The notes: generated by a model not told the origin, from the sequence alone. 64,000 nucleotides of DNA from Alloyangia pacifica (GCF_003111685.1 NZ_CP022192.1:67501-131500); one strand, 5' to 3'. Counted from the first letter of the stretch, positions 25,784-34,285 are shown. Made by a program: numbers and translations.

Positions 25784-26509
25784 TCAGCGGCTCAGGAAGG
25801 CTTGGGCATCGGCATCCGCGGCACCGATGGTCGTGGCGGGCTGCGAGCTTTCGACCAGCACCGCCGCCTGCGTCCGGTTCTGCACCCCGAGCCGGCGCAG
25901 GAGCGCGGTGATATGCGCCTTCACCGTGGCCTCGGCGAGATCGAGTTCATAGGCGATCTGCTTGTTGGGCTTACCGGCGCAGATCAGTTTCATGATGCGT
26001 TTCTGCTGCGGCGTCAGCTCTGCGAGCTTGGGGTGCATCGCCTCGAAAGGCGGCGCCTCGGCCTCGCTCACGGTCTCGCCCAGGTACCCCGCGTGCACGT
26101 ACCGCCGCCCGGCGGCGATCTCGCGCAGCGCCTCGCGCAGCAGCGGTGTCGGGGCGTCCTTGGGCAGGAAGCCCGCGGCCCCTTCCTCCATCAGCGCCTG
26201 CACCACCTGCACCGAGGTGAGCGAAGAGATCACCAGCACCGGCACCTCGGGCAGCGCCTCGTGCAGACGCTGGAACCCGGAAATGCCGCAGACATCCGGC
26301 AGCTTGAGATCGAACATCACCAGATCGGGGGCGAGCCCCTGCGCCAGCAGATCGAGCGCCGCGCCGAGGGTCTGCGCCTTGGACGGCTGACATTCCGGGA
26401 ACACCATCCGCAAGGCGGCGTCCAGCGCGTCGCTGTAGAGCGGATGATCGTCGACGATCAGAACAGGCCCAATCGTGCCCGATGCAGCCGCATCTTGCAT
26501 GTCTTTCAT
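25784..26509 (-). CDS. flhR: FlhR-like LuxR-family response regulator
   Basis: A 241-residue regulator. Receiver domain with acidic pocket in LIVDDHPLYSDA, phospho-acceptor Asp in VMFDLKLPD, and Lys in FLPKDAPT; C-terminal LuxR helix-turn-helix (LTPQQKRIMKLICAGKPNKQIAYELDLAEATVKAHITALLRRLG). Start 26509 has AGGAGAG in front. In Paracoccus and Rhodobacter the equivalent activates the glutathione-dependent formaldehyde genes. Likely targets here are adhI, gfa and possibly the pqq and PQQ-dehydrogenase promoters. It leads the operon flhR-FIST-flhS. Confidence 0.88.
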   Translation of the reverse strand: MKDMQDAAASGTIGPVLIVDDHPLYSDALDAALRMVFPECQPSKAQTLGAALDLLAQGLAPDLVMFDLKLPDVCGISGFQRLHEALPEVPVLVISSLTSVQVVQALMEEGAAGFLPKDAPTPLLREALREIAAGRRYVHAGYLGETVSEAEAPPFEAMHPKLAELTPQQKRIMKLICAGKPNKQIAYELDLAEATVKAHITALLRRLGVQNRTQAAVLVESSQPATTIGAADADAQAFLSR

Positions 26510-26586
26510 TGAACTCTCCTCCCACGAAGAAGGTAGCGCATGAAATTTCACTCGCGCAACGGTGTTGTTCCCCAAGGTCAAGGAAC

Positions 26587-26619
26587 GCGCGCCTCCGCGC
26601 CGACGTCCGCGGGGCGCGC
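26587..26619 (-). terminator. GC-rich hairpin after gfa
   Basis: Near-perfect inverted arms (26587-26599 and 26608-26619, one bulged base) 14 bp past the gfa stop. There is no T-run, so it is a probable but not classical terminator separating gfa from the flhR promoter. Confidence 0.4.
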
Positions 26620-26632
26620 GTGGGCCCCCGTT

Positions 26633-27259
26633 CTAGGAGAGCGCCCCGCTCTGTTTGGCCACATGGGTGGCGATGGCGTCCATCAACGGCGGCGAGAGGC
26701 AGTCGTAGGGCTCGAGCCCCAGTTCGCGCAGCCGGCCGCGGATCTCGTCCATGCGGGACGGATCGACGCCGGATTCGATGATCGAAGAGACGAAGGCGGC
26801 AAATTCCGCTGGTGCCCATCCCTCCTCGGACGACAATTCCGTGTGCACGAAGTCGAGCCCGTGGAACGGGTGACCGGTGTTCTCGATGCGGCCGTACATA
26901 TGCACGCCGCAGCCCTTGCAGGCGTGGCGCTGGATCGTAGCCGAGCCATCCACCACCTCGAGCTTGTCCGCGTTCTCGAGCACCTCGACCTGATCCCGCG
27001 CGACCACGGCGATCTGGCTGAACACCGCGCCGTCGGGCTTCCAGCACTTGGTGCAGCCGCAGACGTGATTGTGCGCCGTCTGCGCGCCGATGCGGACCAC
27101 GACGGGATCGCTGCTGCATTTGCACCTGAGCGTGCCGCCGGCAAAACCGGGCCGTGCCGGGGTGATGCCGCCGTCCACCTGCGGATGAATCTTCACATGG
27201 CTGAACTGCGGCGTGGACGGGGACTCGTCCCCGCCGAACAATTTGTCGAGAATTCCCAT
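26633..27259 (-). CDS. gfa: S-(hydroxymethyl)glutathione synthase (glutathione-dependent formaldehyde-activating enzyme)
   Basis: A 208-residue zinc protein that accelerates condensation of formaldehyde with glutathione, feeding AdhI. Zinc cysteine groups are visible: [25 protein letters not shown] and the [15 protein letters not shown] segment. Length and motifs match Gfa of Paracoccus. The start [10 protein letters not shown] at 27259 follows a GGAGCCATAGGAA-type leader. It lies just upstream of flhR on the same strand, separated by a hairpin, so it is probably an independent unit under FlhR control. Confidence 0.95.
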   Translation of the reverse strand: MGILDKLFGGDESPSTPQFSHVKIHPQVDGGITPARPGFAGGTLRCKCSSDPVVVRIGAQTAHNHVCGCTKCWKPDGAVFSQIAVVARDQVEVLENADKLEVVDGSATIQRHACKGCGVHMYGRIENTGHPFHGLDFVHTELSSEEGWAPAEFAAFVSSIIESGVDPSRMDEIRGRLRELGLEPYDCLSPPLMDAIATHVAKQSGALS

Positions 27260-27393
27260 TTCCTATGGCTCCTCCCATGCGCGCCCGCCTCCCTGCGGAC
27301 CCGTGGCGCAAGGGTGCGGCCTCGTCCGGGCGCTGGCAATGCAACCATTCGTATTGGCTCGGCGCGCCTTCGCCCGCGCTCGGGGGCGGATTG

Positions 27394-28053
27394 TCAGCCG
27401 TACGGGCAGGCCCGGCGCAGCGCCTGGCCGAGATAGGGCGCGACCTGTTCCGGCGGCAGGTTCGCATCAAGCGCCACGAGGCCGCACTGCGGATCGGGAT
27501 CGCCATCCTTGCCGTCGGTGACATGCAGCAGCCGCAACAGATGCGCCCGGCACAGGGTCTCGAGCCGCGCCCCCAGCCCCTGGCCGGGCATCTCGAAGCC
27601 CGAGGCAATCACCAGTCCCGCGCCGGGCAGCGCCAGCGCGTCAAGCGCGCCGAGCCCGGGCACCAGCGGCGGGTCGTCGAAACTGCCGGCGAGCGCCATG
27701 GCTTCGGCCGCCTCATGCGCGGCGACAAGACCGGTGATGATCTCCCGCATGCCGGTCTCGCCCTGGGCGGAGGGCACCACCACCGGCGCGCTCGCGCCGA
27801 GCGCCAAAAGCGCGACCCAGCCGCCGTCCTGCACCACGCGCCAGCCGATCAGCGCCAGCGCCTCGGCCGCCGCCACCGAGCGGAAGGCCCTGAGTTGACC
27901 GCTCAGCATCGAGGGCCGGAAGTCTGCCACCAGCACCGCACCGGGCCAGTCCCCGGCAAACCACGGATGGAAATGCTCCCGCGCCGTCTCGCGCAGCGCG
28001 ACGAGCTCGGTCGCTCTGAGGCTTGCACCGGGGACGTGCAGGGAGCGGGTCAT
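27394..28053 (-). CDS. Short DUF58/MxaS-like protein
   Basis: About 219 residues. The stretch VLVADFRPSMLSGQLRAFRSVAAAEALALIGWRVVQDGGWVALLALG is the DUF58 core found in MxaS and related von Willebrand-like proteins, with the metal-binding-like Asp-X-Arg-X-Ser. The protein lacks roughly the first third of typical family members, and the N-terminus (MTRSLHVPGASLRATELVALRETA) starts close to the core. MoxR ATPase and the other mxaRSACKL partners are not present. Start 28053 was chosen because AAGGAAG precedes it. It could be a functional minimal form or a decayed gene; the reading frame is intact. Confidence 0.68.
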   Translation of the reverse strand: MTRSLHVPGASLRATELVALRETAREHFHPWFAGDWPGAVLVADFRPSMLSGQLRAFRSVAAAEALALIGWRVVQDGGWVALLALGASAPVVVPSAQGETGMREIITGLVAAHEAAEAMALAGSFDDPPLVPGLGALDALALPGAGLVIASGFEMPGQGLGARLETLCRAHLLRLLHVTDGKDGDPDPQCGLVALDANLPPEQVAPYLGQALRRACPYG

Positions 28054-28233
28054 CTGGACTTCCTTGGTCAGGGCCCAAAGCGGGCGGCGGGCGCTTCGGC
28101 GCGGCGGCTCCGCCGCTGCACCAAAGAGATGCGGACAATCTAGCCGAAGCTGGCAGGGCGCCGGAACACAGCCCATGGTCGCAGCCCCGGCGAACCCGCA
28201 AAAAACTTGCCAGAGGGCCATATTTTCAACCCC

Positions 28234-28271
28234 CTGAAAACATGCGCATTTTCAGATTGTCAGCTGACAAT
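28234..28271. repeat. Palindrome cluster at the repC 3' end (candidate parS)
   Basis: Perfect inverted repeat CTGAAAA-N8-TTTTCAG (28234-28255) is followed directly by the perfect 16-bp palindrome ATTGTCAGCTGACAAT (28256-28271). A third TTTTCA lies just upstream (28223-28228). The cluster straddles the repC stop codon. repABC plasmids carry palindromic partition sites in or beside the module; which RepB binds here is not proven. Confidence 0.5.
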
Positions 28272-29391
28272 TTCCCGCATCGGGCCGGCGCGACAGGGCC
28301 GAGAGCAGCGAGAAGACGGAGAAAGAGCCCCTTTGCGCCATTTGTGTCAGCCGCCTGAGATAGGCGCCGGGCTTGCGGATCTGCGCGTGGCGTTCGAGCA
28401 GGCACAGCAGGGTTGCCGCGGCCCTCTCCGGGCCCATGATCCGCTGCGCTTCGTGCAGCACCGGCGGCTCTATTCCCATCATCGGCGCAAGCCTCTGCGA
28501 GATCGCCACCAGCTCATGCCAGCCCTTTGGCGCCTCTGGGAAGAAGGCGCGGTACTCCCGGCAGGTCTCTGCGATCATCGGGACGGTCAGGCGCGTGTCC
28601 TTCTCAGCAGGTCCGGCGGTTTCCAAGGGCGTCACCTTTGGCTGCTGCGCGCTCTCAGAGTCAGAATAGGGTCTATCTGATTCCTGTATGTGCCGCTCAT
28701 TTTGGGTGTTGCTGGCGCTCAGTGGGACGGAACCGGAGACGGTCAGCGCGGGGATGTCGTCGGGTGCCTGGGTCGGAAGCTCGGCCTCGAGACGGCTGAC
28801 AATCGCGGATAGAACGTCCTCGGAGCACTTCCGGCGCAGCAGCAGGCGGGCGGCCTCGAGCAACTCTTCGGGCGCGCCCGTCTCGAGCAGCCGCTGACGC
28901 AGCATGCCGAGCCTGGCGCGCAGCACCGCGATGCGCTCGCGGCGCAGGGTGACCTCGGTGACGGCCCGCTCGAGCGCAGAGGCGGCGCGGGCCAGGGGGG
29001 AGAGATCGAAGCCGAAGGCGACGCCGATCTCGGACCCGGCCCGGCGGGCGAAGCGCTTGCCATTGGCGCTGTCGTGACGGTGGATGATCCCGCGCGCGGT
29101 CAGCGCGGCAAGGTGCCGCCGCAGCGTGCTCTCTGGCATGCCTGAGAGCCGCTCGGACAGCGCCCGGTTCGAGGGGAAGACGATGGCGCCGCCGGGCGTG
29201 CTGGGCAGCTCGCGCTCCGGCCAGAAGCTGAGCAGTGCCTTCAGCACGGACAGCGGGCGGTGGCCGAGACCGAAGTCTTCGGCGGCAATGGTCAGATCGC
29301 GCAGCAGCGCCCACTTGTCGTGGGAGCCGACCTGCGCCGTCAGGCAAGCCGATAGCGGCCGCCCGACCGGGTGTCGGGACGTGTCCTGCAT
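28252..29391 (-). CDS. repC: RepC replication initiator
   Basis: About 379 residues. The N-terminal part (ALLRDLTIAAEDFGLGHRPLSVLKALLSF, IVFPSNRALSERLSGMPESTLRRHLAALTARGIIHRHDSANGKRFA) is the conserved RepC winged-helix region; the C-terminal part has CREYRAFFPEAPKGWHELVAISQRLAPMMGI and GAYLRRLTQMAQRGSFSV. The first ATG is 29391; TTG codons at 29412/29415 could extend it. RepC initiates replication, with the origin usually inside its own gene. It is downstream of repA-repB across a 180-bp gap that encodes the counter-transcribed RNA, the standard repABC arrangement. Confidence 0.96.
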   Translation of the reverse strand: MQDTSRHPVGRPLSACLTAQVGSHDKWALLRDLTIAAEDFGLGHRPLSVLKALLSFWPERELPSTPGGAIVFPSNRALSERLSGMPESTLRRHLAALTARGIIHRHDSANGKRFARRAGSEIGVAFGFDLSPLARAASALERAVTEVTLRRERIAVLRARLGMLRQRLLETGAPEELLEAARLLLRRKCSEDVLSAIVSRLEAELPTQAPDDIPALTVSGSVPLSASNTQNERHIQESDRPYSDSESAQQPKVTPLETAGPAEKDTRLTVPMIAETCREYRAFFPEAPKGWHELVAISQRLAPMMGIEPPVLHEAQRIMGPERAAATLLCLLERHAQIRKPGAYLRRLTQMAQRGSFSVFSLLSALSRRPDAGNCQLTI

Positions 29392-29443
29392 GTGAATTTT
29401 CACGAAAGACAACAAAATTCCTGCCCCACACCGAGATGCGGAG

Positions 29444-29530
29444 TTGACAGGGACCGGTGCTGGCGGCTAACTCAAAGTGCTACTTTCGAGAAGGGCCTTC
29501 CGGGATCCGTCCTGGGGGGCTTTTCTTTTT
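29444..29530 (+). ncRNA. Counter-transcribed RNA controlling repC
   Basis: On the plus strand, opposite to repC translation. A TTGACA -35 box (29444-29449) is followed after 17 bp by a weak CTAACT -10-like hexamer (29467-29472). An intrinsic terminator (stem 29495-29520, 11 paired positions including G-U, loop TCCG, then TTTTCTTTTT to 29530) ends the transcript. The expected RNA is about 50 nt. Placement between repB and repC matches the small antisense RNA that limits repC expression and sets incompatibility in repABC plasmids. Confidence 0.85.
29495..29530 (+). terminator. Intrinsic terminator of the counter-transcribed RNA
   Basis: Stem GCCTTCCGGGA / TCCTGGGGGGC with a UCCG tetraloop and a TTTTCTTTTT tail, the clearest rho-independent terminator seen in the window. 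Confidence 0.85.
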
Positions 29531-29571
29531 GTCGCCTGTCCTCTCGTGCCTCCGTTCCTGTTATCCTGCTC

Positions 29572-30540
29572 TCAGTCTTCCGACCGGGTGCTTTGCCAGC
29601 GGTCGTGAAGTTCGGTGATGATGGCTTCGGCCTGCGAGTCGAGCCACCGGTCGAAGCCGTCTGCAGTGCGCGAGGGCACCGTCAGAGTCAATCCGCGCGA
29701 GGTGCTGCGCACCTCTGCCAGCGCCATGCCGTCGCGGGAACGCAGGCTGCGCGGCCGCGGGGCAGGGGCCTTGGGCGCGCTCGCCTTGCGCTGCGTGGCG
29801 GCATAGACCGCTTCGAAGCGGGCATCGGAATCCAGTGCCTCGAAATCGGGGTGCCGCATGGCATCCTCGGCGCGCGCGCTCGCGGCCGCGTCCTGCAGCG
29901 CCTTGGCCAGCGCCATCCAGCGGTCGCGGCCGATGCTCGGGGCCGAGCCGATGCGGCGCAGGAAGGGCAGGGCAAAGGCCGTGCCCACCTTCAGCATCCG
30001 GCTCACCATCGGCAGGTCGATCGACAGCGCCGCGGCGATTGTCTGCCGGTCATATCCCGAGTCCTGCAGCTGGGCCGCGAAGCTCGCCTTTTCCACGAAG
30101 CTGAGATCCTGCCGCGAGGTGTTTTCCTGGCCCTGCGCCATGACCAGCGCGTGGTCGTCGAGCTGGCGGACCATCGCCTTGACCTTCATCCCCAGCTCGC
30201 GCAGCGCCCCGAGGCGGCGTCGGCCGTAGACGATCTCGAAGCGGCCGTTGGTCTTGGGATGCGGGCGCAGAAGCACCGGCACCTGCTGACCATAGGTCTG
30301 CAGGCTTTCCTTCAGCTGGTCCTGCGCGGCGGGATCAAGGCCGAGACGGTCCTCGAAGCCGGCGTCATCGATGAGATCGGCGTCGATCTCCTGAACGGCG
30401 TTTTCCTGAAGTTTCGACAGCGAGCTCTGCAGCGCGCCGACGGCGCCGCGCGGCATCATCCGCGAGTCGGCCGGGCTCGGCTTGCGTTCGCCGCCCCCGA
30501 GAGTGGAAATCCGTGGTTCCAGAATGCCTTTGCGTGCCAT
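29572..30540 (-). CDS. repB: RepB/ParB plasmid partition protein
   Basis: A 322-residue DNA-binding partition protein. ParB-type N-terminal nuclease-like region (GRFEIVYGRRRLGALRELGMKVKAMV, DHALVMAQGQENTSRQDLSFVEKASFAAQL), helix-turn-helix (YDRQTIAAALSIDLPMVSRMLKV) and a C-terminal RepB region. The ATG at 30540 shares a TGATG junction with the repA stop, indicating coupled translation. It should bind a centromere-like palindrome; the candidates noted are at 28234-28271 and upstream of repA. Confidence 0.95.
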   Translation of the reverse strand: MARKGILEPRISTLGGGERKPSPADSRMMPRGAVGALQSSLSKLQENAVQEIDADLIDDAGFEDRLGLDPAAQDQLKESLQTYGQQVPVLLRPHPKTNGRFEIVYGRRRLGALRELGMKVKAMVRQLDDHALVMAQGQENTSRQDLSFVEKASFAAQLQDSGYDRQTIAAALSIDLPMVSRMLKVGTAFALPFLRRIGSAPSIGRDRWMALAKALQDAAASARAEDAMRHPDFEALDSDARFEAVYAATQRKASAPKAPAPRPRSLRSRDGMALAEVRSTSRGLTLTVPSRTADGFDRWLDSQAEAIITELHDRWQSTRSED

Positions 30541-31727
30541 CAGCGTCCCCATGCTTTCTGAATGAGAGACTCGACCTCATCATTGACTTGATTCAGTGAA
30601 TCGATCGCGCGGTCATAGGTGTTGCGGTGGAACTGCGAGCGGTCGACCTCGTAGAGCGTCTGAGTCGTCAGCCCGGCGTCCGAGATCGCGGTGGATTTCA
30701 GCATCGAGGAAACCATCACCTCCTCGCCGAAAAGCTGGCGCAGGAAGGCCACCACCTGCTGCTGCGGCCCGTCATTGGGCTCGTAACGGTTGATCAGGAA
30801 GCGCAGGAAGTCGAACTCCATGCTGGCGCCGGCGTTCGACACGACGTCGAGCAGATCAGCGCTCATCTGCAGGAACTGCGCCATCGAGGCGATGTCCAGC
30901 ATGTTGGGCACGATGGTGATCAGCACGCCGGTCGAGGCGCAGAGCGCCGACATGGTCAGATAGCCAAGCTGCGGCGGACAATCGAAGATGATCACGTCGT
31001 AATCGGCCTCGACCTCCTGCAGCGTCGCGGCCATCCGCGCGAAAAACGGCGGCTGCATGTTTGCCATCAGCGCCTGCGGCGTCTCATGCTCGAATTCCTG
31101 CAGGATCAGCCCGCCCGGCGCCAGGTCGATGCCGGTGAAATAGGTCTTCTGGATGATCTGCGACATGGGAACCGGATCGTCGTAGCGGATCGCGTCGTAG
31201 ATCGTGCCGGAGTGCAGGAAATCATACTCGGGCCGGTAGCCGAAGAGCGTGGTCAGCGAGGCCTGCGGGTCGATGTCCACGGCCAGAACGCGGTAGCCCT
31301 TGAGCGCCAGCCGCTGCGCGGTGTGGATCGAGCTGGTGGTCTTGCCCGAGCCGCCCTTGAAGTTGAGGAAGGACAGCACCTGCACCTTGTCGCCCTCGCG
31401 GCGGCCGCGCAGGTAGGTGCCCTTGGTCTTGGCGGTATTGTCGAGCGTCTTGCGGATTTCCTGCAGATCTTCGCCGGAATAGTGTCTTCTTCCGCCCGGC
31501 GTGGTATGCACCTCGGGCACGCGGTTCTCGAAATGCAGCTTGCGCAGGAAGCTCGGCGAGATGCCGAGCAGCTCTGCCGCCTCGCCCGCGGAAAAGCGGC
31601 GAAGTTCCTTGCGCGCATCGGGGGCGAAGACCTTGAGCATATGGTCCTCGAGCGCCGCGCTGATCGCCTCGGCGTTCTCCCGCACACGGGCGTTGATATG
31701 GATCGGTTCCGCCACTGCTGCCCTCAT
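30540..31727 (-). CDS. repA: RepA/ParA plasmid partition ATPase
   Basis: A 395-residue deviant Walker ATPase. An N-terminal helix-turn-helix (RRFSAGEAAELLGISPSFLRKLHFENRVPE) is followed by the P-loop in FLNFKGGSGKTTSSIHTAQ, the DIDPQASLT box and DVIIFDCPPQLGYLT. Together with RepB it segregates the replicon and autorepresses the operon. The first gene of repABC; the promoter and possible operator lie in 31728-31800, where CGGTAA and TTACCG form an inverted pair. Confidence 0.96.
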   Translation of the reverse strand: MRAAVAEPIHINARVRENAEAISAALEDHMLKVFAPDARKELRRFSAGEAAELLGISPSFLRKLHFENRVPEVHTTPGGRRHYSGEDLQEIRKTLDNTAKTKGTYLRGRREGDKVQVLSFLNFKGGSGKTTSSIHTAQRLALKGYRVLAVDIDPQASLTTLFGYRPEYDFLHSGTIYDAIRYDDPVPMSQIIQKTYFTGIDLAPGGLILQEFEHETPQALMANMQPPFFARMAATLQEVEADYDVIIFDCPPQLGYLTMSALCASTGVLITIVPNMLDIASMAQFLQMSADLLDVVSNAGASMEFDFLRFLINRYEPNDGPQQQVVAFLRQLFGEEVMVSSMLKSTAISDAGLTTQTLYEVDRSQFHRNTYDRAIDSLNQVNDEVESLIQKAWGR

Positions 31728-32002
31728 CTTCGGTAACGCTGTTTTCCGCCAGCGCTTTTATTACCGTTCCTTTATGCAAGAGAGAGCGGAGTTGTCCACA
31801 GATTCCTTCGCCAAGAGGGCAGGGGGGCCGCCGCAATATTTTGCGACTCTTCACAGCGCGGACGCAAGGTGACAGATAATTGTCTGAAATTGCATTACTT
31901 TTCATCTGCCATCACCGCGCCAGTCGCTGGTGCGTGTGTTCCCGACAGGACGCGCGTCCGAGCGGCCAATGGGCAGTCTCGGCGACAGGCTCGCTGCACA
32001 CA
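31728..32002. promoter_or_regulatory. repABC upstream region with inverted repeats and a DnaA-like box
   Basis: No gene is seen between repA and the pqqE terminator. From the repA side it holds an inverted pair CGGTAA (31731-31736) / TTACCG (31761-31766), a DnaA-box-like TTGTCCACA (31792-31800; one mismatch from TTATCCACA), a dyad CAGA-N6-TCTG (31873-31886) and a perfect 12-bp palindrome GGACGCGCGTCC (31948-31959). These suit the repA promoter/operator and partition or origin elements. Individual roles are inferred. Confidence 0.5.
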
Positions 32003-32034
32003 TGCAGGGCGACTCACCGGCGAGTCGCCCTGCA
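32003..32034 (-). terminator. Perfect 13-bp hairpin after pqqE
   Basis: TGCAGGGCGACTC and its exact complement flank a 6-base loop, 38 bp beyond the pqqE stop. There is no T-run, but position and stability make it the likely end of the pqq operon, protecting the repA side. Confidence 0.65.
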
Positions 32035-32071
32035 ACAGGCTCTAATCAGGCTCAAATGGCGCTGTTTCGGC

Positions 32072-33181
32072 TCATTCGGCCGGTTCCGTCGCGGGCTTGC
32101 CCGGGGCGCGCCGATAGGTGAGGGGCGAGTCGGCCAGCGCATGGGCGGCGGCGCGCGCCTGAAGGTCGATATGGTGGGGCGACTTGATGCAAACCGGGTC
32201 GGTGGCGGTGGGGTCGCCCGCCAGCGCCATCGCCTGGCACCGGCAGCCGCCGAAATCGATCTCGCGGCGGTCGCAGCTTGCGCAGGGCTCCTGCATCCAG
32301 CCGGTGCCGCGATAGGCCTCAAAGGCGGCGCCCTCGGTCCAGATCGCCGCCAGCGGCCGGTCGCGGACGCTGTCGAAGCGCAGGTGGGCAATCGTCTGCG
32401 CGGCATGGCAGGGCAGCACGGTGCCGTCGGGCGCGATGTTGAGCCCGGTCGAGCCCCAGCCGCCCATGCAGCGCTTGGGGTAGTCGGAATGGTAGTCGGC
32501 GGGCACGTAGTCGATCACCAGCCGCCCCTTCAGCCGGACCCGCGCCTCGGCGACGCGGCGGCTGGCCTCTTCGGCCTGCGCCTTCGTCGGCATCAGCGCG
32601 TCGCGGTTCTCGAGGGCCCAGCCGTGGAATTGCACCGTCGCCACCTCGATGCGCCGCGCCCCCATCTCGAGCGCCATCTCGATCGCGCGGGGCAGCTGGT
32701 GCAGGTTGCGCCGGTGCAGCACCGCGTTGAGGGTCAGCGGAAAGCCGATCTGCCCGATCCATTGCGCCACCTGCAGCTTCCGCGCAAAGCCGCCCCGGTA
32801 GCCGCCGATCTCGTCGGCCATCTCGGGCGTGGTGCCCTGCAGGCTGAGCTGGATGTGGTCGAGCCCGGCATCGTCGAGCCCGCGCAGCCGGCGTTCGCTG
32901 AGGCCGATGCCGGAGGTGATCAGGTTCGTGTAGAGCCCGGCGTCGCGCGCGGCGCGCACGAGATCCTCGAGATCGCGGCGGGCGGCGGGCTCGCCGCCCG
33001 AGAGGTGAAGCTGCAGCACGCCGAGATCCGCCGCCTCGCGAAAGACGCGGGACCACTCCGCGGTGGACAGCTCGGCGTCCTGGCGCGTCAGCTCGAGCGG
33101 GTTCGAGCAATAGGGGCAGGACAGCGGGCAGCGGTGGGTCAGCTCGGCGAGCATCGCGATGGGAGGCTTGGCTGTGGTCAT
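32072..33181 (-). CDS. pqqE: PqqE radical SAM enzyme of PQQ biosynthesis
   Basis: A 369-residue radical S-adenosylmethionine enzyme that forms the carbon-carbon bond between Glu and Tyr of PqqA. The cluster motif CX3CX2C is in HRCPLSCPYCSNPLEL; the SPASM auxiliary-cluster cysteines appear in KRCMGGWG, LPCHAA and EPCASCDRREIDFGGCRCQA. SAM-binding GGEPAAR is present. The start at 33181 follows the 70-bp gap after pqqD and avoids a longer artefactual frame. It is the last gene of pqqABCDE. Confidence 0.96.
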   Translation of the reverse strand: MTTAKPPIAMLAELTHRCPLSCPYCSNPLELTRQDAELSTAEWSRVFREAADLGVLQLHLSGGEPAARRDLEDLVRAARDAGLYTNLITSGIGLSERRLRGLDDAGLDHIQLSLQGTTPEMADEIGGYRGGFARKLQVAQWIGQIGFPLTLNAVLHRRNLHQLPRAIEMALEMGARRIEVATVQFHGWALENRDALMPTKAQAEEASRRVAEARVRLKGRLVIDYVPADYHSDYPKRCMGGWGSTGLNIAPDGTVLPCHAAQTIAHLRFDSVRDRPLAAIWTEGAAFEAYRGTGWMQEPCASCDRREIDFGGCRCQAMALAGDPTATDPVCIKSPHHIDLQARAAAHALADSPLTYRRAPGKPATEPAE

Positions 33182-33251
33182 GGCGGGGCCTTTGATCTGC
33201 GCTGCGGCCCGGGCTCGGCGCCGGGCGCTGCGTATTTGAAAAGGAGACGGG

Positions 33252-33527
33252 TCAGGGAGAGAGGTCGAGAAAGCGCCTTGCGTGCAGCGCCTGCAGGAAG
33301 CCGGCGGCGTCGGCGGCGATCTGTTCGGGCGGCGCGGCGTAGCGGGCGGCGAGGATCCCGGTGATCTCGGCAAGGCTGCGCGTGCCGTCGACTTCGGAGA
33401 GGATCGCATGGGCGATGGGGTCGAGGGTGACCGCGCGCTCGGGGGCGAGCAGCACCCAGCCGCCGCGCACCCGGTCGTGGTGCAGGCGCACGCCGCGGGG
33501 CAGGGCGGGGATGGCGGCGGGATCCAT
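33252..33527 (-). CDS. pqqD: PqqD peptide chaperone
   Basis: A 91-residue protein that binds the PqqA peptide and presents it to PqqE. Typical features: LPRGVRLHHDRVRGGWVLLAPERAVTLDPIAHAIL (RRE fold) and EITGILAARYAAPPEQIAADAAGFL. Its start overlaps the pqqC stop in a TGATG junction (33525-33529). Confidence 0.95.
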   Translation of the reverse strand: MDPAAIPALPRGVRLHHDRVRGGWVLLAPERAVTLDPIAHAILSEVDGTRSLAEITGILAARYAAPPEQIAADAAGFLQALHARRFLDLSP

Positions 33528-34285
33528 CAGGCGGCCTCGGCGCCGGGGGCCAGACCTTCGCCGGGGCGCCAGGCGCCGGGGGGGATGCGCGCGGGGTCCA
33601 CATAGGCGCCCCAGAGCGCGTCGAGCTGCGACCAGAGCACGTCGGTCTTGAAGATCAGCGCGCGGGCGGCCTGGTCCTGTTTCTCGAGGGTGTCGGCGTG
33701 GCCCAGCACCCAGTCGAGACCGAAGGCGACGTCTTTCGGCGCTTCCTTGAGCCGGTTGCGGAAATAGCTCAGCGCCGCCTCGTCGGCGAAGGCGTAGTTC
33801 TGCAGCAGCCCCTCGATCCGCGAGGCGTGGATCTTGGGCGCGAAGAGCTCGGTGAGCGAGGCGGCGACGGCCTCGAGCAGGGTCTTGTCGCGCACGAAGC
33901 GGACGTAGGCATCGACGGCGAAACGGGTGGCGGGCAGCACGCCCTCGCAGGAGGCGACGTAGTCGCGGTCGAGCCCCACCGCCTCGGCAAGGCGCAGCCA
34001 GCGGCGGATGCCGCCCTCGTTGGTCTCGGTGCCGTCGTGATCCTCGATCCGCGAGCGCCAGGCGCGGCGCAGGGCGGGATCCTCGACGCGGGACATGAAG
34101 GCGGCGTCCTTCATCGGGATGGAGTGCTGGTAGTAGTAGCGGTTGATCACCCAGGCGCGGACCTCGTCCGGGGTGCAGGCGCCGCCGTGCAACCGGTGAT
34201 GGAAGGGGTGCAGGTCGTGGTAGCGCGTCGCGCCGATGCGGCGGAGGCGGGCCTCAAATTCTGCGCGGGACTCTGCGTCGGTCAT
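33527..34285 (-). CDS. pqqC: PqqC pyrroloquinoline-quinone synthase
   Basis: Cofactor-free oxidase of 252 residues catalysing ring closure and eight-electron oxidation in the last PQQ step. Family signatures: YHDLHPFHHRLHGGACTPDEVRAWVINRYYYQHSIPMKDA, a long helical bundle, and SIEDHDG-type segment RIEDHDGTETNEGG. The usual length is about 250. It overlaps pqqB by ATGA (34282-34285) and pqqD by TGATG. Confidence 0.96.
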   Translation of the reverse strand: MTDAESRAEFEARLRRIGATRYHDLHPFHHRLHGGACTPDEVRAWVINRYYYQHSIPMKDAAFMSRVEDPALRRAWRSRIEDHDGTETNEGGIRRWLRLAEAVGLDRDYVASCEGVLPATRFAVDAYVRFVRDKTLLEAVAASLTELFAPKIHASRIEGLLQNYAFADEAALSYFRNRLKEAPKDVAFGLDWVLGHADTLEKQDQAARALIFKTDVLWSQLDALWGAYVDPARIPPGAWRPGEGLAPGAEAA

